Part shown: piece by piece, positions 1-11,262 of the stretch
How the letters are laid out: the number at the start of each line of letters is the position of its first letter
Numbering within the stretch: position 1 is the stretch's first letter
Source of the DNA: Datisca glomerata
Lineage: Eukaryota > Streptophyta > Magnoliopsida > Cucurbitales > Datiscaceae
DNA length: 64,000 nt
Assembly (NCBI GenBank): GCA_003255025.1
Contig: QANY01003937.1
Location: forward strand, 62,001-126,000
Direction of reading: 5' to 3'
Translations under genes and position numbers: made by a program
The notes under the pieces: model-generated
Databases searched by the model: none
What the model was told of the DNA's origin: nothing
Seen by the model: only the letters and a program-made list of their open reading frames with translations

Positions 1-597
1 TTAGACACTGTCTTGGCTCTATGAGAGATGTACAAATCACAGATTGTAGTGCAAGGGATGCAAATTTTAGTTTTATCATCATATGGGATATGGGTAAATT
101 CTGTAATTAATATAAAATGGTTACAAACCTAACCCTAAGATAAGCTAAGTGTTAGACACAACAGAAAATAGTTTCTCTCACTCGTCCATACAGTTGTTGC
201 CGAAAACCAAGGGGAAAAAGAGGAAAAAAAATATTTTTTTTCTTCCTCAGTTGTTTGGAGAGTCCACACTTTATTCGTAACAATATCTTTGTGAGATATA
301 CTTCTGAATCTTATGAGTGGTTGTTGGTGTGAAGATCAATTGAAGTTCTGCGAATCTTAAGAACGAAGAACGCTAGACAATTAATTGGATCCCTCCAATT
401 CAAAAATTCTCCATTGCAAGAAAATGTATAAATTTGTTTCTATCTCTTCTCGATACGTTTATCTGAATATGTATGATTGTTTAATGATTTTGTATTCAAT
501 TTCATTAAATATTTATTTTTGAAAATTTCTGATATTCCGCCAACGAACCATTCGTGGTTCATTAATTTTCTTTAATTTTTTAAAACCCGATCCAATA
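1..597 (+). repeat. Copia-1 5' LTR, 3' portion only
   Basis: The first bases align with about 7429 onward in the 3' LTR (ACACNGTCTTGG, then GAGTCCACAC against GAGCCCACAC). The LTR ends in TCCAATA just before a tRNA-Met-type primer-binding site. The related complete LTR at 33892-35740 ends in TCCAACA at the same point. Confidence 0.85.
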
Positions 598-599
598 AT

Positions 600-612
600 T
601 GGTATCAAACTC
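600..612 (+). other. Copia-1 primer-binding site (initiator tRNA-Met type)
   Basis: TGGTATCAAACTC lies two bases after the LTR end and matches the common plant copia site TGGTATCAGAGC with a few substitutions. The same position in the related minus-strand element reads TTGATATCAGAGC. Confidence 0.75.
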
Positions 613-2216
613 TAAGGTTCTTGATTATGCATATTATGTGATTCAACGTATGGATGGGTGTATAATGTAATATTGGCATATATTTTTGTATGGGAGATTC
701 AAAGCATGTTTGAATGTATTTTATGAATGGATCCTGATCGATTGGCTCTAGGTGTTTATTTTCAATTTTATAATTGATGTATACCGAAATTGAGACATAT
801 GATTTATGTAATTTAATTTTGCAATCGTTGTGTCGTTAAATTCCATGTAAATCCATCGTCGCTCTCTTCTCGATTGAAAACCACCGCACGCCGCCCTTCA
901 CGCACCATCCTCCGCTCGTCATGTGCCACCCACCGCATGCCACTCGCCGACACATGACGCTGCTTGCTTGTTGTCGCCGCCCGCTGCTGTAGGTTGCCGC
1001 TCCGTAGGTGTCCTAATTAGGGTTTAGGAAACCTTGGTGTTTTGGAAACCCTAGCGAGCATAAAACCATGTTAGACCAGGGCTGATGTGGACCCACCAAG
1101 CCAATTGAGGTGTTAGACTAAGCAAGGGTTTCTTGGCTCATATGATTCGTAGGAACTTGAGATTTGATATCAAGCCCAATCTAGTCCCTAAAAATTAAAT
1201 TTATTTATTTCGATAATTTTTTAACACTAAATTAGAATTTATTTTATAAATTTTTTATAAAGATAAATCAATTGATTAATTTATTTGGTAATTTAGTTAT
1301 CAAAGTAAAAATTTTTGGAAAATTAATTTTAAATTGAAATTTGAAATTTGAAAATGGGACTGGGGCTTAGTAAAGAGTTACAAAGAGGTGGGACATCCTG
1401 AAGGAGAATGAGACAATTACAGATATCGTGAATACTAGTATTTAAATTATTATAATTTATTTATTATTTTTTATGGGATGTAATTATAAATAAGCCATAG
1501 ATAGATTAATTTTGAATGAATAATTTATTATTAATCTCATATCATCATATAAAATGCCATATAGAAATATGGATATGTCAATATTAGAATGCCATGTAAC
1601 ATGTACATGCATAATTGTGGTTTGAATTTATAATGAGTTATAATTTTTAATACAATGCGAATTTTATAAAATTTATAACTTTTAAATTGTGATTTAAATT
1701 TTATAAATGTTTATAATTTTCAAAACTTGTTTTTCAAATTTATAAAGAGTTATGATTTTTGAAAAAGCAAAGAAAATTCATTTTTTCAAAAACTAAGTGG
1801 GAGGGTCGTTTACGTTGAAATGTTTCCAATATCCCTAAGGTAAACTTGATCGTGGCACGGGGAATGATTTATAGCTACATTAGAGGTCGTTGGTTAAATA
1901 CTTAGACTGCATCACATTAGAATCTCTCATAGGAGCTAGTTAATGGGGCTAAGGTGACCCAAACCATTGGTGATTGGTTAAACTAGATATAGTGATATCT
2001 TGAGAAGCGTTAACCAAACGAGAAGAGTCTCGATGCGAAGGAGATAGCTCGGGCATGGTTCTTAGATAAGACGAGCTAACGTTGTTGATCGTAACATCAT
2101 GGAAGAAATATGTTTTTTCTCAGATTTTAAATATTTAACTATTTACATCATGTATTATACTTTCCTGAATGATTGAGTATTTACTTGCATCATTTTATTT
2201 ATTCTTTTCAGTAATC
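613..2216 (+). other. Copia-1 untranslated leader
   Basis: About 1.6 kb without coding content separates the primer-binding site from gag. It contains an unusual GC-rich patch at about 858-1010 (CGCCGCCCGCTGCTG) in otherwise AT-rich DNA. The patch is conserved in position in the related element (33539-33640). Just before the gag ATG there is a splice-acceptor-like TTCTTTTCAG. I see no ORF or RNA gene. Confidence 0.6.
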
Positions 2217-3077
2217 ATGTTATTATCCACACTCTCAACAATCTTGAATGCGGACAAACTTACTGGTGAAAATTATGTGGATTGAAAACGTAATCTTGAT
2301 ATCGTGCATACAGTAGAAAAGCACAAGTTCGTGATCACCACCCCTTGTCCCCTTGAGCCTATTGTTGAATCGAATCAATAAGAAAATGATGCTAATGCTT
2401 CTTGGCTGCGTTTTGATGAGATCGTCAGATGTTACATCTTGGCATCTGTTAGCAGTGTGTTGCAACAGCAACATCAGAACATGCAAACCACCGCTGATAT
2501 GATGTTGAACATTATCAAAATATTCGAGGATCAGGTCATCAAGCCAAACATGCTGCTGTGTGAAATGTCATGAATTGTCGGATGAAACCTGGAACTCCTA
2601 TCGGAGAACAAATGATGTTGATCATTAGTTATCTAAATGAGATGGCGAATATGGGATCTGAGATAGATGACGAGACTCAAATCGATATGATCCTCGAGAC
2701 CCTGCCAAATACCTGATAACTTCAAATTTAATTATTCGATGAATATGTTAAGGTACTCACTTCTGAAACTTATGAAGGAGTTTTAAGCTGCTGAGACCCT
2801 GTTTCTGAAGGATAAGAGGAAGACTAGGGAGGCAAACTTTATTGAAAGTAAGCTTTCCAACTCTGGCGCAAAAAAGATACACAAGAGAGGTTCGAAGAAA
2901 GCTAAGAAGCAGAACTCGAAAGCTGCGAAAGGCAAGGGCCCTATAAAAGTGAACAAGTCGAAAGACAAGTGTCATCATTCTGAACTCACTGGCCATTGAA
3001 AATGCAATTGCCCGAATTATCTCAAAGAGTTGAAATCCAAAGGTACATCACTTGTTACTGAGGCTTGTATGTGGCTG
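2217..3077 (+). pseudogene. Copia-1 gag remnant
   Basis: Gag forms the particle that packages the element RNA. The reading starts at ATG 2217 with a copia Gag N-terminus containing LTGENYVDW-like residues, where the Trp codon is now TGA. It continues through PCPLEP and an alpha-helical UBN2-like core. A degraded zinc knuckle lies at about 2970-3020: the KCHHSELTGH stretch replaces a CxxC, and a stop falls where Trp is expected before KCNCPNYL. At least two frame changes and several stops break it. The start is supported by the same ATG context in the sister element near 32998. Confidence 0.75.
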
Positions 3078-4330
3078 ACTCTACTTTCTCATGGATTATA
3101 GACTCTACAGCCACTAACCATATTTGTTGTTCCCTATAGGGGTTCAGGGAAATCAGACGGCTTGACAAGGGTAAGTTCAACTTCCGTGGGGGAATGGAGC
3201 ACTAGTATCGATTGTATCAGTTAGAACTATTAAATTGTCATTTGATAACCATTTTTTGGTTTTATGAGAAGTTTATTATATCCCGGTTTTTGGGAAAAAC
3301 TTTATTTCAATAGCTAGTTTGATTGAACAATGATTTTCTTTAAATTTTCTTGATAATGATATTTATATTTTTAGAAATGATTGCTTGATCAGTACTGCAC
3401 ACTTGATAAATAACTTATTTTATGTAAAATAAAAATTTCAATGATATGTGACACTAAAGTAAATACTGCTTTACAAAGGGATAGTAAAAGGTTGAAATCT
3501 AACTCAATCAATATAACCTACTTGTGGCACTTGCGTCTTGGTCAGATTAGCCTGGACAAGATTAAAAGACTTGCAAAGGATGGTCCATTGCAAACTTTAA
3601 GTGTGAGATCACTACCCACATGCGAATCCTGCATACAAAGCAAAACGACCAATAAACCCTATTCAATGAAGGGTGACAACACCTAGAACTTGTACATGGT
3701 TATGTATGTGGGCCATTAAATATCCAAGAAAGAGGAGGTTATGGATATTCTGTAACCTTCACATATGACTACTCACATTTTGGACATGTTTGTCTAATGC
3801 GCCAAAAGTTTGAAACCTTTAAAAAGTTCAAAGAGTACAAGGTTATGGTTGAGAAGCAATTAGAGAAAGAAATCAAAACACTGCGATCTGATCGTAGTGG
3901 AGAGTACTTGCTAGGAGCGTTCGAAGACTTTCTAAATAAAGAATGTATTTTTTCTCAGCTTACAGCACGTGGCACTCTAGAACAGAATGGTGTGTCAGAA
4001 CCAAGTTCTTCCAGATTTGTTCTTGGGATATGCCTCGGAAACAAAGGCATATATTCTAAACCAAGTTTCATCAAAGACGGTGCCTAGTACACCATATGAA
4101 AGATGGAGTGGATGAAATTCATTCGTAAACCACCTTAAGATATGAGGATTCCCGACACACATTCTGAGACTAAAAACAAGAAATTTGGCTAGTCGATCAA
4201 AATTATGCATGTTTGTAGGATATCCCAATGGGATGAAAGTATACTTTTTTTATAGTCCAACCGACAAGAAAACATTCGTGAGCACGAATACGCATTTTCT
4301 TGAGGAGGACCATATAAGTAGTGAAGACGA
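3078..4330 (+). pseudogene. Copia-1 protease and integrase remnant
   Basis: The protease active site is visible at 3101-3112 as DSTA, followed by TNHIC, in place of the usual DSGATNH. The integrase zinc-binding domain lies at 3441-3686, with the first His in LWHLRLGQI and the Cys pair in CESC. A degraded core follows: DRSGEY (normally DRGGEY) near 3890 and LEQNGVSE near 3980. The integrase would insert element cDNA into the host genome. Stops at the end of the zinc-finger segment and in the core make it inactive. Confidence 0.8.
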
Positions 4331-4579
4331 GAAGAAAACTTATGCTAAATAAATTATTGAGCGAGAAGACACCGACTCCCTAATATAGATATGTTTTTAT
4401 TCAATAATAGAAGAACCACAGTAGGAGCCAAAACCTACGGAGCCTTGACGTAGCGAGAGGTTTGTGAGACAACCAGACGTGTACATGTTTTATGGAGATG
4501 CCTTGACAATAGTCTCAGAAAAGGATCATGAAGAACCTTTTTCCTACTGAGAGGCCATGGCTGGTCCTGAAGCAAACCT

Positions 4580-6146
4580 ATGACACGAAGCCATGAACGT
4601 CGAGATACAATCGATGTACTCAAAAAGAGTCTGGAAGCTAGTAGACCCTTCTGAAGAGGTAAAACATGTAGGGTGTAAATGGATTTATAAGAAAAAAAAG
4701 GTCCAGATGGAAATGTGGAGACATTCATAGCTAGGCTAGTAGCCAAGGGCTACACCTAAAAAGAAAGTATTGGCTATGATGATACATTCTCGCCGGTGGC
4801 CATGATTAAGTCCATCCGAATCCTCCTATCCATTACTGGTGCCCTCGATTATGAAATCTGGCAAATGGACGTCAAGACTGCAGTTCTCAATGACAATCTT
4901 GAAGAGCACATTTATATGGTTCAACGAGACGGGTTCGTGGAGAAAGGCCAAGAGGGAAAATGTTTGTGAACTGCTGAAGTCCATTTATGGACTTAATTAA
5001 GCGTCCGATCGTGAAATATCATATTCAATGAAACTGTCGAGAACTTTGATTTTGAACAGTTAGTGGATGAACCATGTGTGTATAAGCTGATACATGAAGG
5101 GAAGGTGGTTTTTATGGTATTGTACATGGACGATATACTACTCATCAGAAATGATGTAGGAAAATTATCCGATATCAAGATTTGGCTTATAAAGTAATTT
5201 TATATGAATGATCTTGGAGAAACTGCCTTTGTCTTAGGTATAAAGATCTTTTGGGATCGGAAGAACATAAAATTGGCGCTGTCTCAAACATCTTATATTT
5301 ATAAGGTGATGGATCACTTTAGTATGCAAGAGTCCAAGAAGGGATATCTCTCATTCAGACATGGATTCAGTCTCTTCAAGGAGTAGTCTCTCAAGACTCC
5401 TCAAGAAAAGGAAGACATGAGAAATATTCCTTATGCCTCACCCGTAGGAAGTCTCATCTATGCAATGCTTTACACAAGACCAGATATTTGCTACACCGGC
5501 ATGGTCAGTCATTTCTAATCTAATTATAGACTCGAGCATTGGAATGTTGTCAAGCATATCCTCAAGTATCTTAGGAGAACGAGAAACTACATGCTTGTGT
5601 ATTCAGGTACTGACCTGAATATGACGGGTTATACAAACTTAGATTTCCAAGCGGGCAAAGATTTTAGGAGGTCCACATTAGGATTGGTGTTCATTCTGAA
5701 TCGTGGAACAATGGTATGAAGAAGTATCAGCCGATCTTGCATTGTTTGATTCTACCATGGAAGCTAAGTATATGGTCGCTTGTGAATCTGTAGAAGAGGA
5801 TGTCTGGCTTAAAAAGTTCCTAAAATCTCTAGAAGTCATTCTAGATGCTGACAAACCCATAACACTTTATTAAGATAGCAGTGGGACTGTAACAAAATTG
5901 AAGGAACCGAGGGGCCATAAAAGATCCAAACATATAGAGCGGAAGTATCATCCCATCATAGAGCGGAAGTATCATCCCATCATAGAGATTGTTCAGTGTG
6001 GAGATGTTGTAGTAACACACATATCGACGGTCAATAACCTGGCAGATCTGTTCACGAAGACTTTAGGCAGTAAAGTTTTTTATGGTCATCTAAAGGGTAT
6101 AGGGATACATGATTGTACACGCCTACTTTATTCCAAGTGTGAGATT
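4580..6146 (+). pseudogene. Copia-1 reverse transcriptase and RNase H remnant
   Basis: The RT begins near 4590 and includes YDDTFSPVAMIKSIR (about 4774-4818) and WQMDVKTAVLN. The catalytic YMDD at 5123-5134 is intact. RNase H follows from about 5620, with STMEAKY near 5750, HIERKYH near 5930 and the typical copia C-terminus LADLFTKTL near 6040. These domains copy the RNA genome and remove the RNA strand. Several stops and frameshifts separate the pieces, for example between 5180 and 5204. A 24-base tandem duplication lies in RNase H. Confidence 0.82.
5934..5981 (+). repeat. 24-base tandem duplication in Copia-1 RNase H
   Basis: The unit ATAGAGCGGAAGTATCATCC plus CATC occurs twice back to back without mismatch and duplicates eight residues (IERKYHPI). 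The related minus-strand element has one copy, so the duplication arose in this copy or a close relative. It keeps the reading frame. Confidence 0.9.
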
Positions 6147-7711
6147 GTTGAAATTATGTCCATAAAATAGAGTGTAATAACTATTTATGAGTATTTAGTT
6201 ATGACATTTATGTATCACTCAATTTTATGAATAAATGAAACTTTTCTTTAATTAAAGTGTGTTTATAATTTACTTAAGTCCTGAAATTATTATCAACGAA
6301 AGAAGAGTAAAGACTGAGTGGTCTTCCATACAAAATCTTCAAAGATAATTTAAAATGTTATTCGCAGTGTTATGATCGACTAGACAATCAAATCCAATTA
6401 TGACTGTTAGGTTGAACCAAATGATGCTAGTGCCGGGGCATGGGAGTGGAGACTCTAACAGTTGACCTAGATATGTTATGGAACATGTTGAATATACCAG
6501 TAATAAATTAGTTTAGAGTAAAGCCGTTTATCTAGTCGGAATTTAATTGCTACACCTTAAGGGTATTTTCATGATTACCTTAATCTTGAGGTGAATATGA
6601 AACTTGACCTAGTTACTTGTGATCTTTGATACGCCAAAGGAGTGAGTTGGAATTGTCGGGCAATACCTCGACTGTTGGGATCGTGATTCAACTATGTTGG
6701 AGTTGCGTGACTAACATATATAGAATTTTTCGTCAGATTGTAATAGCAACAATATTACCTTATGCTTTATTGACGGGCATGTGAATAAATAAATCGGGCC
6801 TAGTACTCGATGACATGAGTAATTTATAAGACATTGTGAACTGTACGAGACACTTCACTGATATCTCTTTCTTATTCATAACCAATAAATGAGTTAAGAA
6901 AATAATAACTAGAGGGGTAAAATGATAATTTTACATCCCACTATTGTTACTAATATTCACAAAGGATAACATTGTAAAATATCCCATGGATCGTGAAATG
7001 AGAATGCTTATTTGCAGCAACAGAAAATGTAGCGCACATGAATCAAGAGTTGATTCGGCATCGAACTTATAGTGGTCAGTAGAGTTATACGATGTCAGGA
7101 TTAAATAGGTCGAGAATTTATGGAGATATATTAACCGAGTATTTGAATCCCATAGATTTTTTCATATGGATCTATTCGATCTCAGAAGTGACTCATAAGT
7201 ACATGAATGAGAAACAAAGTCAGTTGGACCAAAAACGTGTTTTGGACAAATGTACACTTCCCAAACCCAGATATGATGAGTGTTATCACTAAATTAGTAA
7301 AGACCAAAATTAATGTTCAAATTAATTAATTTATTATTTTCTAATTATTGAATAATTGGTAAATAGAAAAAATCAATTAATTAATTGATAGAGATAAATT
7401 TAATTTATAAATTTGAATTGATGAATTTGGACACAGTCTTGGTTCTAGGAAAGATGTAAAAATTATAAATTGCAGTACAAGAGAGGTAAGTTTTGGTTTT
7501 ATCATATAGAGGTATGAGAAATTTCATAATTAATATAACAAAGTTGCAAACCTAGCCCTAAGATAAGCTAAGTGTCAGACAGAGCTGAAAAGAGTTTCCC
7601 TCACCCCTCCCTACAGTTGCCGCCGAAAACCAAGAGGAAGAAGAGAAAAAAATTATTTTTTCTTCCTCAGTTGTTTAGAGAGCCCACACCTTATTTCTAA
7701 TAAAGATTAAC
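6147..7711 (+). repeat. Copia-1 3' LTR, truncated
   Basis: It begins TGTTGAAATTATGTCCATAA, directly matching the LTR start of the sister element (TGTTGGAATTATGTCCATAA). It matches the 5' LTR up to about 7697 and then stops. Sister LTRs are about 1.85-1.9 kb, so some 300 bases of the 3' end are missing or displaced by the adjacent solo LTR. The exact edge between 7697 and 7712 is not resolvable by eye. Confidence 0.8.
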
Positions 7712-9264
7712 TGCAGTTGCCGTGAGCTATCACAGTGCATCACGACACTATGTGCCATGACACTACTGTAGTGCCGTGTGACACTACAATCTTGCACCCC
7801 CACTGCTGCAGTGTCATGTGGCACTACATTAGTTCATGTCAGTCTCTGATTCCTAATCAGTGATTGACACGTGACAATTCCTGCTAATTAAATATTTTTT
7901 TAATTAGATAAATATTTAGATATCAATTAATTCAAAATTAACATATCTGATTATTTCTATCAACTAATTATCTGTTAGTTCACAAATAATAGATTTAGTT
8001 AATTCATATTATTATTTAATAATAATTTATAATGTTTTAATTTCACAAATTAGATATTCTGTCTCACTTATCGATAATTAGAAAATTAATCGATATAATT
8101 ATTTATTATATGTAATTTCCAAAATTTATATATAAGTAATTCAATTAATTAATTTTTAATTAATTAATCACACATAATTATCTCATAATTATGTATTTGC
8201 TGCAGAATAACAATCCTTTTTACAATTCAGTCATTTTCTCATGTTCTGAAATATTCACACCCTAAACTGCATAGTACAGAGGTGACTTGGGGGACCACGG
8301 ACCTATAATCTTAAGCTTCAATAAACCAGATTATTAATTAAACTCTTTAATTAAATAATGTTATTTATTCATTTCATTATTAATCCACTATAAATGCAGA
8401 ATTGCACTATTAGAGATAATATAATGTATTTATAGAGTATTCTCGTATAGTCCATTGATATAATCATTTCACGTAATTCTGTCCTCCAATTATTAGTTCA
8501 TAAATTAAAGCTGGTTAAAATTATCGTTTTACCCTTCTAATTATCTCTTGATCCTTAAGTATCATTAATTCACTAGTGAATGGCTAATTTATAATCGTAT
8601 TATAAATTTGAGCTCAATGACCATTCAATTCCAGAATTAACATGTAAGGGAACCAATATACGATCCATTAGGAACGCTTGTATTTCAAGTATTGTAAGAT
8701 CATGTTCCCAGTCATTCATATCACTGAATTTCCAAAACAAAAGTCACTAGCATGTTTTACAAACAAATCTTAACGAGTGAATCAAAAGATTTAGTAGACA
8801 TGTAAAGGAGTTCATGACTACTCAGGATTCAAACTGATCTACATATGATTATTAGATTGATGTGTATTATATCTTTATGATAAACGATACGTTAATAAAT
8901 ATATTAATTCACATCGGTCATGTCATATTTAATCTTATTATATAAAGTACATCATTAAGATGTCTATCCACATCAATGATCTGGATCTAGATCACATGCA
9001 TTCATAATGCTTAGTGAAGTACTAGCAACCATTCATTAAAAATTCTATACTTTAACATGTTGCTGATATTTTTATTCATTATCTATGATTTGAATTCTCT
9101 CGTACTAATATAAGATCATAGTCTTATTAATGAATATGAAATTTTCAGATATTTATATAAATGATTCAAAAATAATTTTAAAAAATAATTATAAAAAAAT
9201 ATAATTTCATTAAATTTCATATTAAAATATCAATACACATATTTTGAGGGTATTATCCCCAACA
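7712..9264 (-). mobile_element. Solo LTR-1 (minus strand)
   Basis: On the minus strand it starts TGTTGGGGATAATACCCTC at 9264 and aligns with the solo LTR at 28909-30473 over most of its length. Shared stretches include the segment around 8040-8110 and the block around 8270-8340 that reads CCTCTGTACTA on the minus strand. Its length agrees with the 1.57-kb relative. The last 350 bases (plus-strand 7712-8040) are too diverged to align. No internal retrotransposon sequence accompanies it. A clear 5-base target duplication is not visible, so the left border is uncertain. Confidence 0.65.
7752..7830. repeat. Short GTGCCATGTGACACTACA-like repeats
   Basis: Three related 19-20-base units lie at 7752-7770, 7771-7790 and 7811-7830 (GTGCCGTGTGACACTACAAT and variants). 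They are partly palindromic: CACTACTGTAGTG spans the first junction. They sit near the 3' end of solo LTR-1, in the part that does not align with its relative. Confidence 0.6.
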
Positions 9265-9329
9265 AAACCTTCATTCTTTCTATTAATACATCCCTCTTAA
9301 GTTTTGTTTTGTCGTTTCCTTATACTTGC

Positions 9330-9797
9330 ATTTTTCTTTAAAGGCGATCAACCATCACAACGTCCTTCAAGAATATCATAGTTTGCGTGAGCAAGCTATA
9401 ATAAGATATCGTGGTGAGTCGGTAGAGGCTCGTGTCCTTGTTGAGGGGATTCAAGTGAAGATGGAGCGGCTGAATTTACGCTCCAGGAGACGGCTGAGAA
9501 ACAAGCTGAGGAGATAGCCTTTCTCAAAGTAGAGAATTTTAAGCTCGACGAAGCTTTGAAACCTCCTGACTTGGCTAAGACCCAAGCCATCGAGTAGAAG
9601 GAGAAATAGGTTGAAACCCAATTCAAGGAGGGTTTGAGGCAGAGCATGCTATTTATAACCTTGGCTATCGGGATGGTATTGCTCAGACCCACCTAGGCGG
9701 CTTCTTTCTGACGAGCCTCTTACTCCTGCTCCTAGTCCGCTTCATTCAGAGCTTCCAATTGGGCCTACTCCTGATGCTCCAATCATCATTTCTTGAA
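9330..9797 (+). pseudogene. Antisense ORF C-terminus of Gypsy-1
   Basis: Read on the strand opposite to pol, this stretch encodes a charged helical C-terminus (EKQAEEIAFLKVENFKLDEA at about 9490-9550, likely coiled coil). A conserved-looking end follows (QFKEGLRQSM), then after a frame change a Pro-rich tail (PLTPAPSPLHSELPIGPTP) ending at TGA 9795-9797. Two in-frame stops and at least one frameshift disrupt it. It corresponds to the additional antisense ORF of Tat-type elements. The function of that protein is not established, and the N-terminal part is missing. Confidence 0.55.
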
Positions 9798-10029
9798 ATC
9801 CTTGTAGTAATTTCTAGTTGGCTGTTGTACTCACTTTTTTCCTTTTTCAAGAATGTAACTTTTTCTTTTATGTAAATGAATGACAGTTTTCCGTTAAACT
9901 CAAAGTGTCTTTCCATTGGGACATAGCATTTTTTTGACTTTCTCGATACTCTTCCAGGGACTTATTTCATCACAGAGTTTCTTCCTATTTATCTCTGCCA
10001 TCAAATAAACCATTTTCTGAGTTTGGAAT

Positions 10030-10385
10030 CACGGTCCAAGTCTGTTTATGTGGTTTATAGGTTCATCATAAAACCGTGATCCCATTTTTCATTTTTCTTT
10101 TCGAGAACGAATTCTTGTTCTCAATGACTTATAGGTTCAGTTAAGAATCGTGGCCACATTTTCCCTTTTTCTTTTTAGAGAACGGTTTCCCGTTCTCAAT
10201 GACTTATAGATTCATTTTAGAACCTTAACCCCCTTTTCCATTTTCCTTTCGGAGAATGGTTTCCCGTTCCTAATTACTTATATGTTCATTTTAGAACCGT
10301 GACACCATTTTTCATTTTTCCTTTTAGAGAACGGTTTCCCGTTCTCAAGAACTTATAGGTATATTTTATAACCATGGCCCTATTT
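10030..10385. repeat. Gypsy-1 post-pol tandem repeats, about 75-base unit
   Basis: Units recur at 10103, 10178, 10252 and 10327, with a partial unit before them. Each contains GAGAACGGTTTCCCGTTCTC-like inverted sequence followed by GACTTATAGGTTCATTTTAG and a C/T-rich spacer. The period is 74-75 bases. The position between pol and the antisense ORF is the same as in Gypsy-2. Confidence 0.85.
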
Positions 10386-10494
10386 TTCTGTCCTCAAAGT
10401 ATTTGCCAGCACTAAGATAAATTCAAACAAATAGACAATAATTTTACATGGAAAACCCTTAGCGATAAAAAATCATGGGAAGTTATGGCTTTGT

Positions 10495-11262
10495 TATAAT
10501 CCAAATGAAAATACATGTTAACTCATACACAGTATCTCCACAAGTGAGTGACATTCCATGGTTTCGCGAGTTCTATCCTTACTTCTGTCGTGAGGAAATA
10601 ATATTTGTTGTCTTCGATCTTGCTAATTACATAAGGCCCTTCCCAGTTGGGTCCCAACTTGCTTTCTCCAGTCTGAAATAGTTTTTTCAGTACCAAGTCC
10701 CCTTTTTGAATTCTCGTTTATAGACCTTCCTCTGAAAGTAAGATTTTCGCTTCCGAGTATAACTGACCAATTTGATAAAGGAGGTTTTTCTTCTTTCTTC
10801 TAGAAAGTCTAAGTTCTCTTTTATCAATTTGAAGTTTTGGAGTTCATTTAGGCTTAACCTTATTGTTGGGCTCTCAATTTTGACTGGTATGACAACTTCT
10901 GCTCCGTATGCCAATACAAAATGAGTTTCTCCCGTTGGTTCCTTTAGGGTTGCTCTATAGGCCCACAGTATTACTGACTACTCTTCTATCCATTTTCTTT
11001 TTGCTGATCCCAACTGTCTTTTTAGACTTTAAAAAATTGTCTTGTTTGACATTTTAGCTTGGCCGTTTCCCTGTGGGTAATAGGGTGTCGACAACAAATT
11101 TTTTATCTGAAGTCCTTCAAAGAAACCATTGACTATTCTTCCCGTGAATGGCAAGCCGTTATCTGAAACTAATATTCGAGGTACCTCGTACAAATAAACA
11201 ATATTTTTCCACAAAACTCTTTTACTTCTTCATGTGGATTCTAGCAAACATTTAAAACGCAA
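10495..11262 (-). pseudogene. Gypsy-1 integrase remnant
   Basis: The minus strand encodes the end of the integrase core: VPRILVSDNGLPFTG, where the Asp of SDNG is a catalytic position, then FSTPYYPQGNGQ-like residues at 11029-11214. The GPY/F-type C-terminal domain follows (AYGAEVVIPVKIES at 10870-10914; WEGPYVISKI and KPWNVTHLW at 10530-10650). A frameshift lies near 11225, joining the open segment to FARIH upstream. Similarity to the Gypsy-2 integrase ends near 11262, where the fragment breaks off. Confidence 0.8.

Larger units (their letters stand above)
1..7711 (+). mobile_element. Copia-1: Ty1/copia LTR retrotransposon, 5' LTR cut by window start
   Basis: A decayed copia element in the order LTR, primer-binding site, long leader, gag, protease, integrase, RT, RNase H, LTR. 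Bases 1-597 match the 3' part of the second LTR, so roughly 1.3 kb of the 5' LTR lies outside the window. The gene order (integrase before RT) is diagnostic of Ty1/copia. It belongs to the same family as the minus-strand element at 26680-35740, which shares LTR ends, gag start and polyprotein. Stops and frameshifts occur throughout, so it is not autonomous. The 3' LTR loses similarity to the 5' LTR near 7697, where a solo LTR begins. Confidence 0.9.
9265..11262 (-). mobile_element. Gypsy-1: Tat-type Ty3/gypsy fragment
   Basis: This minus-strand fragment holds, in element order, the C-terminal half of integrase (11262 down to about 10495), a tandem-repeat tract (10385 down to about 10030) and the end of an antisense ORF on the plus strand (about 9330-9797). 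Integrase at the end of pol identifies Ty3/gypsy. The post-pol tandem repeats and antisense ORF match the plus-strand element at 14681-24170 and are known from the Tat lineage. Both ends are truncated and no LTR is seen. Confidence 0.75.

Noticed and set aside
9396..9692. 98-codon minus-strand ORF
   Set aside because: It is a shadow of the Gypsy-1 antisense ORF read on the opposite strand.
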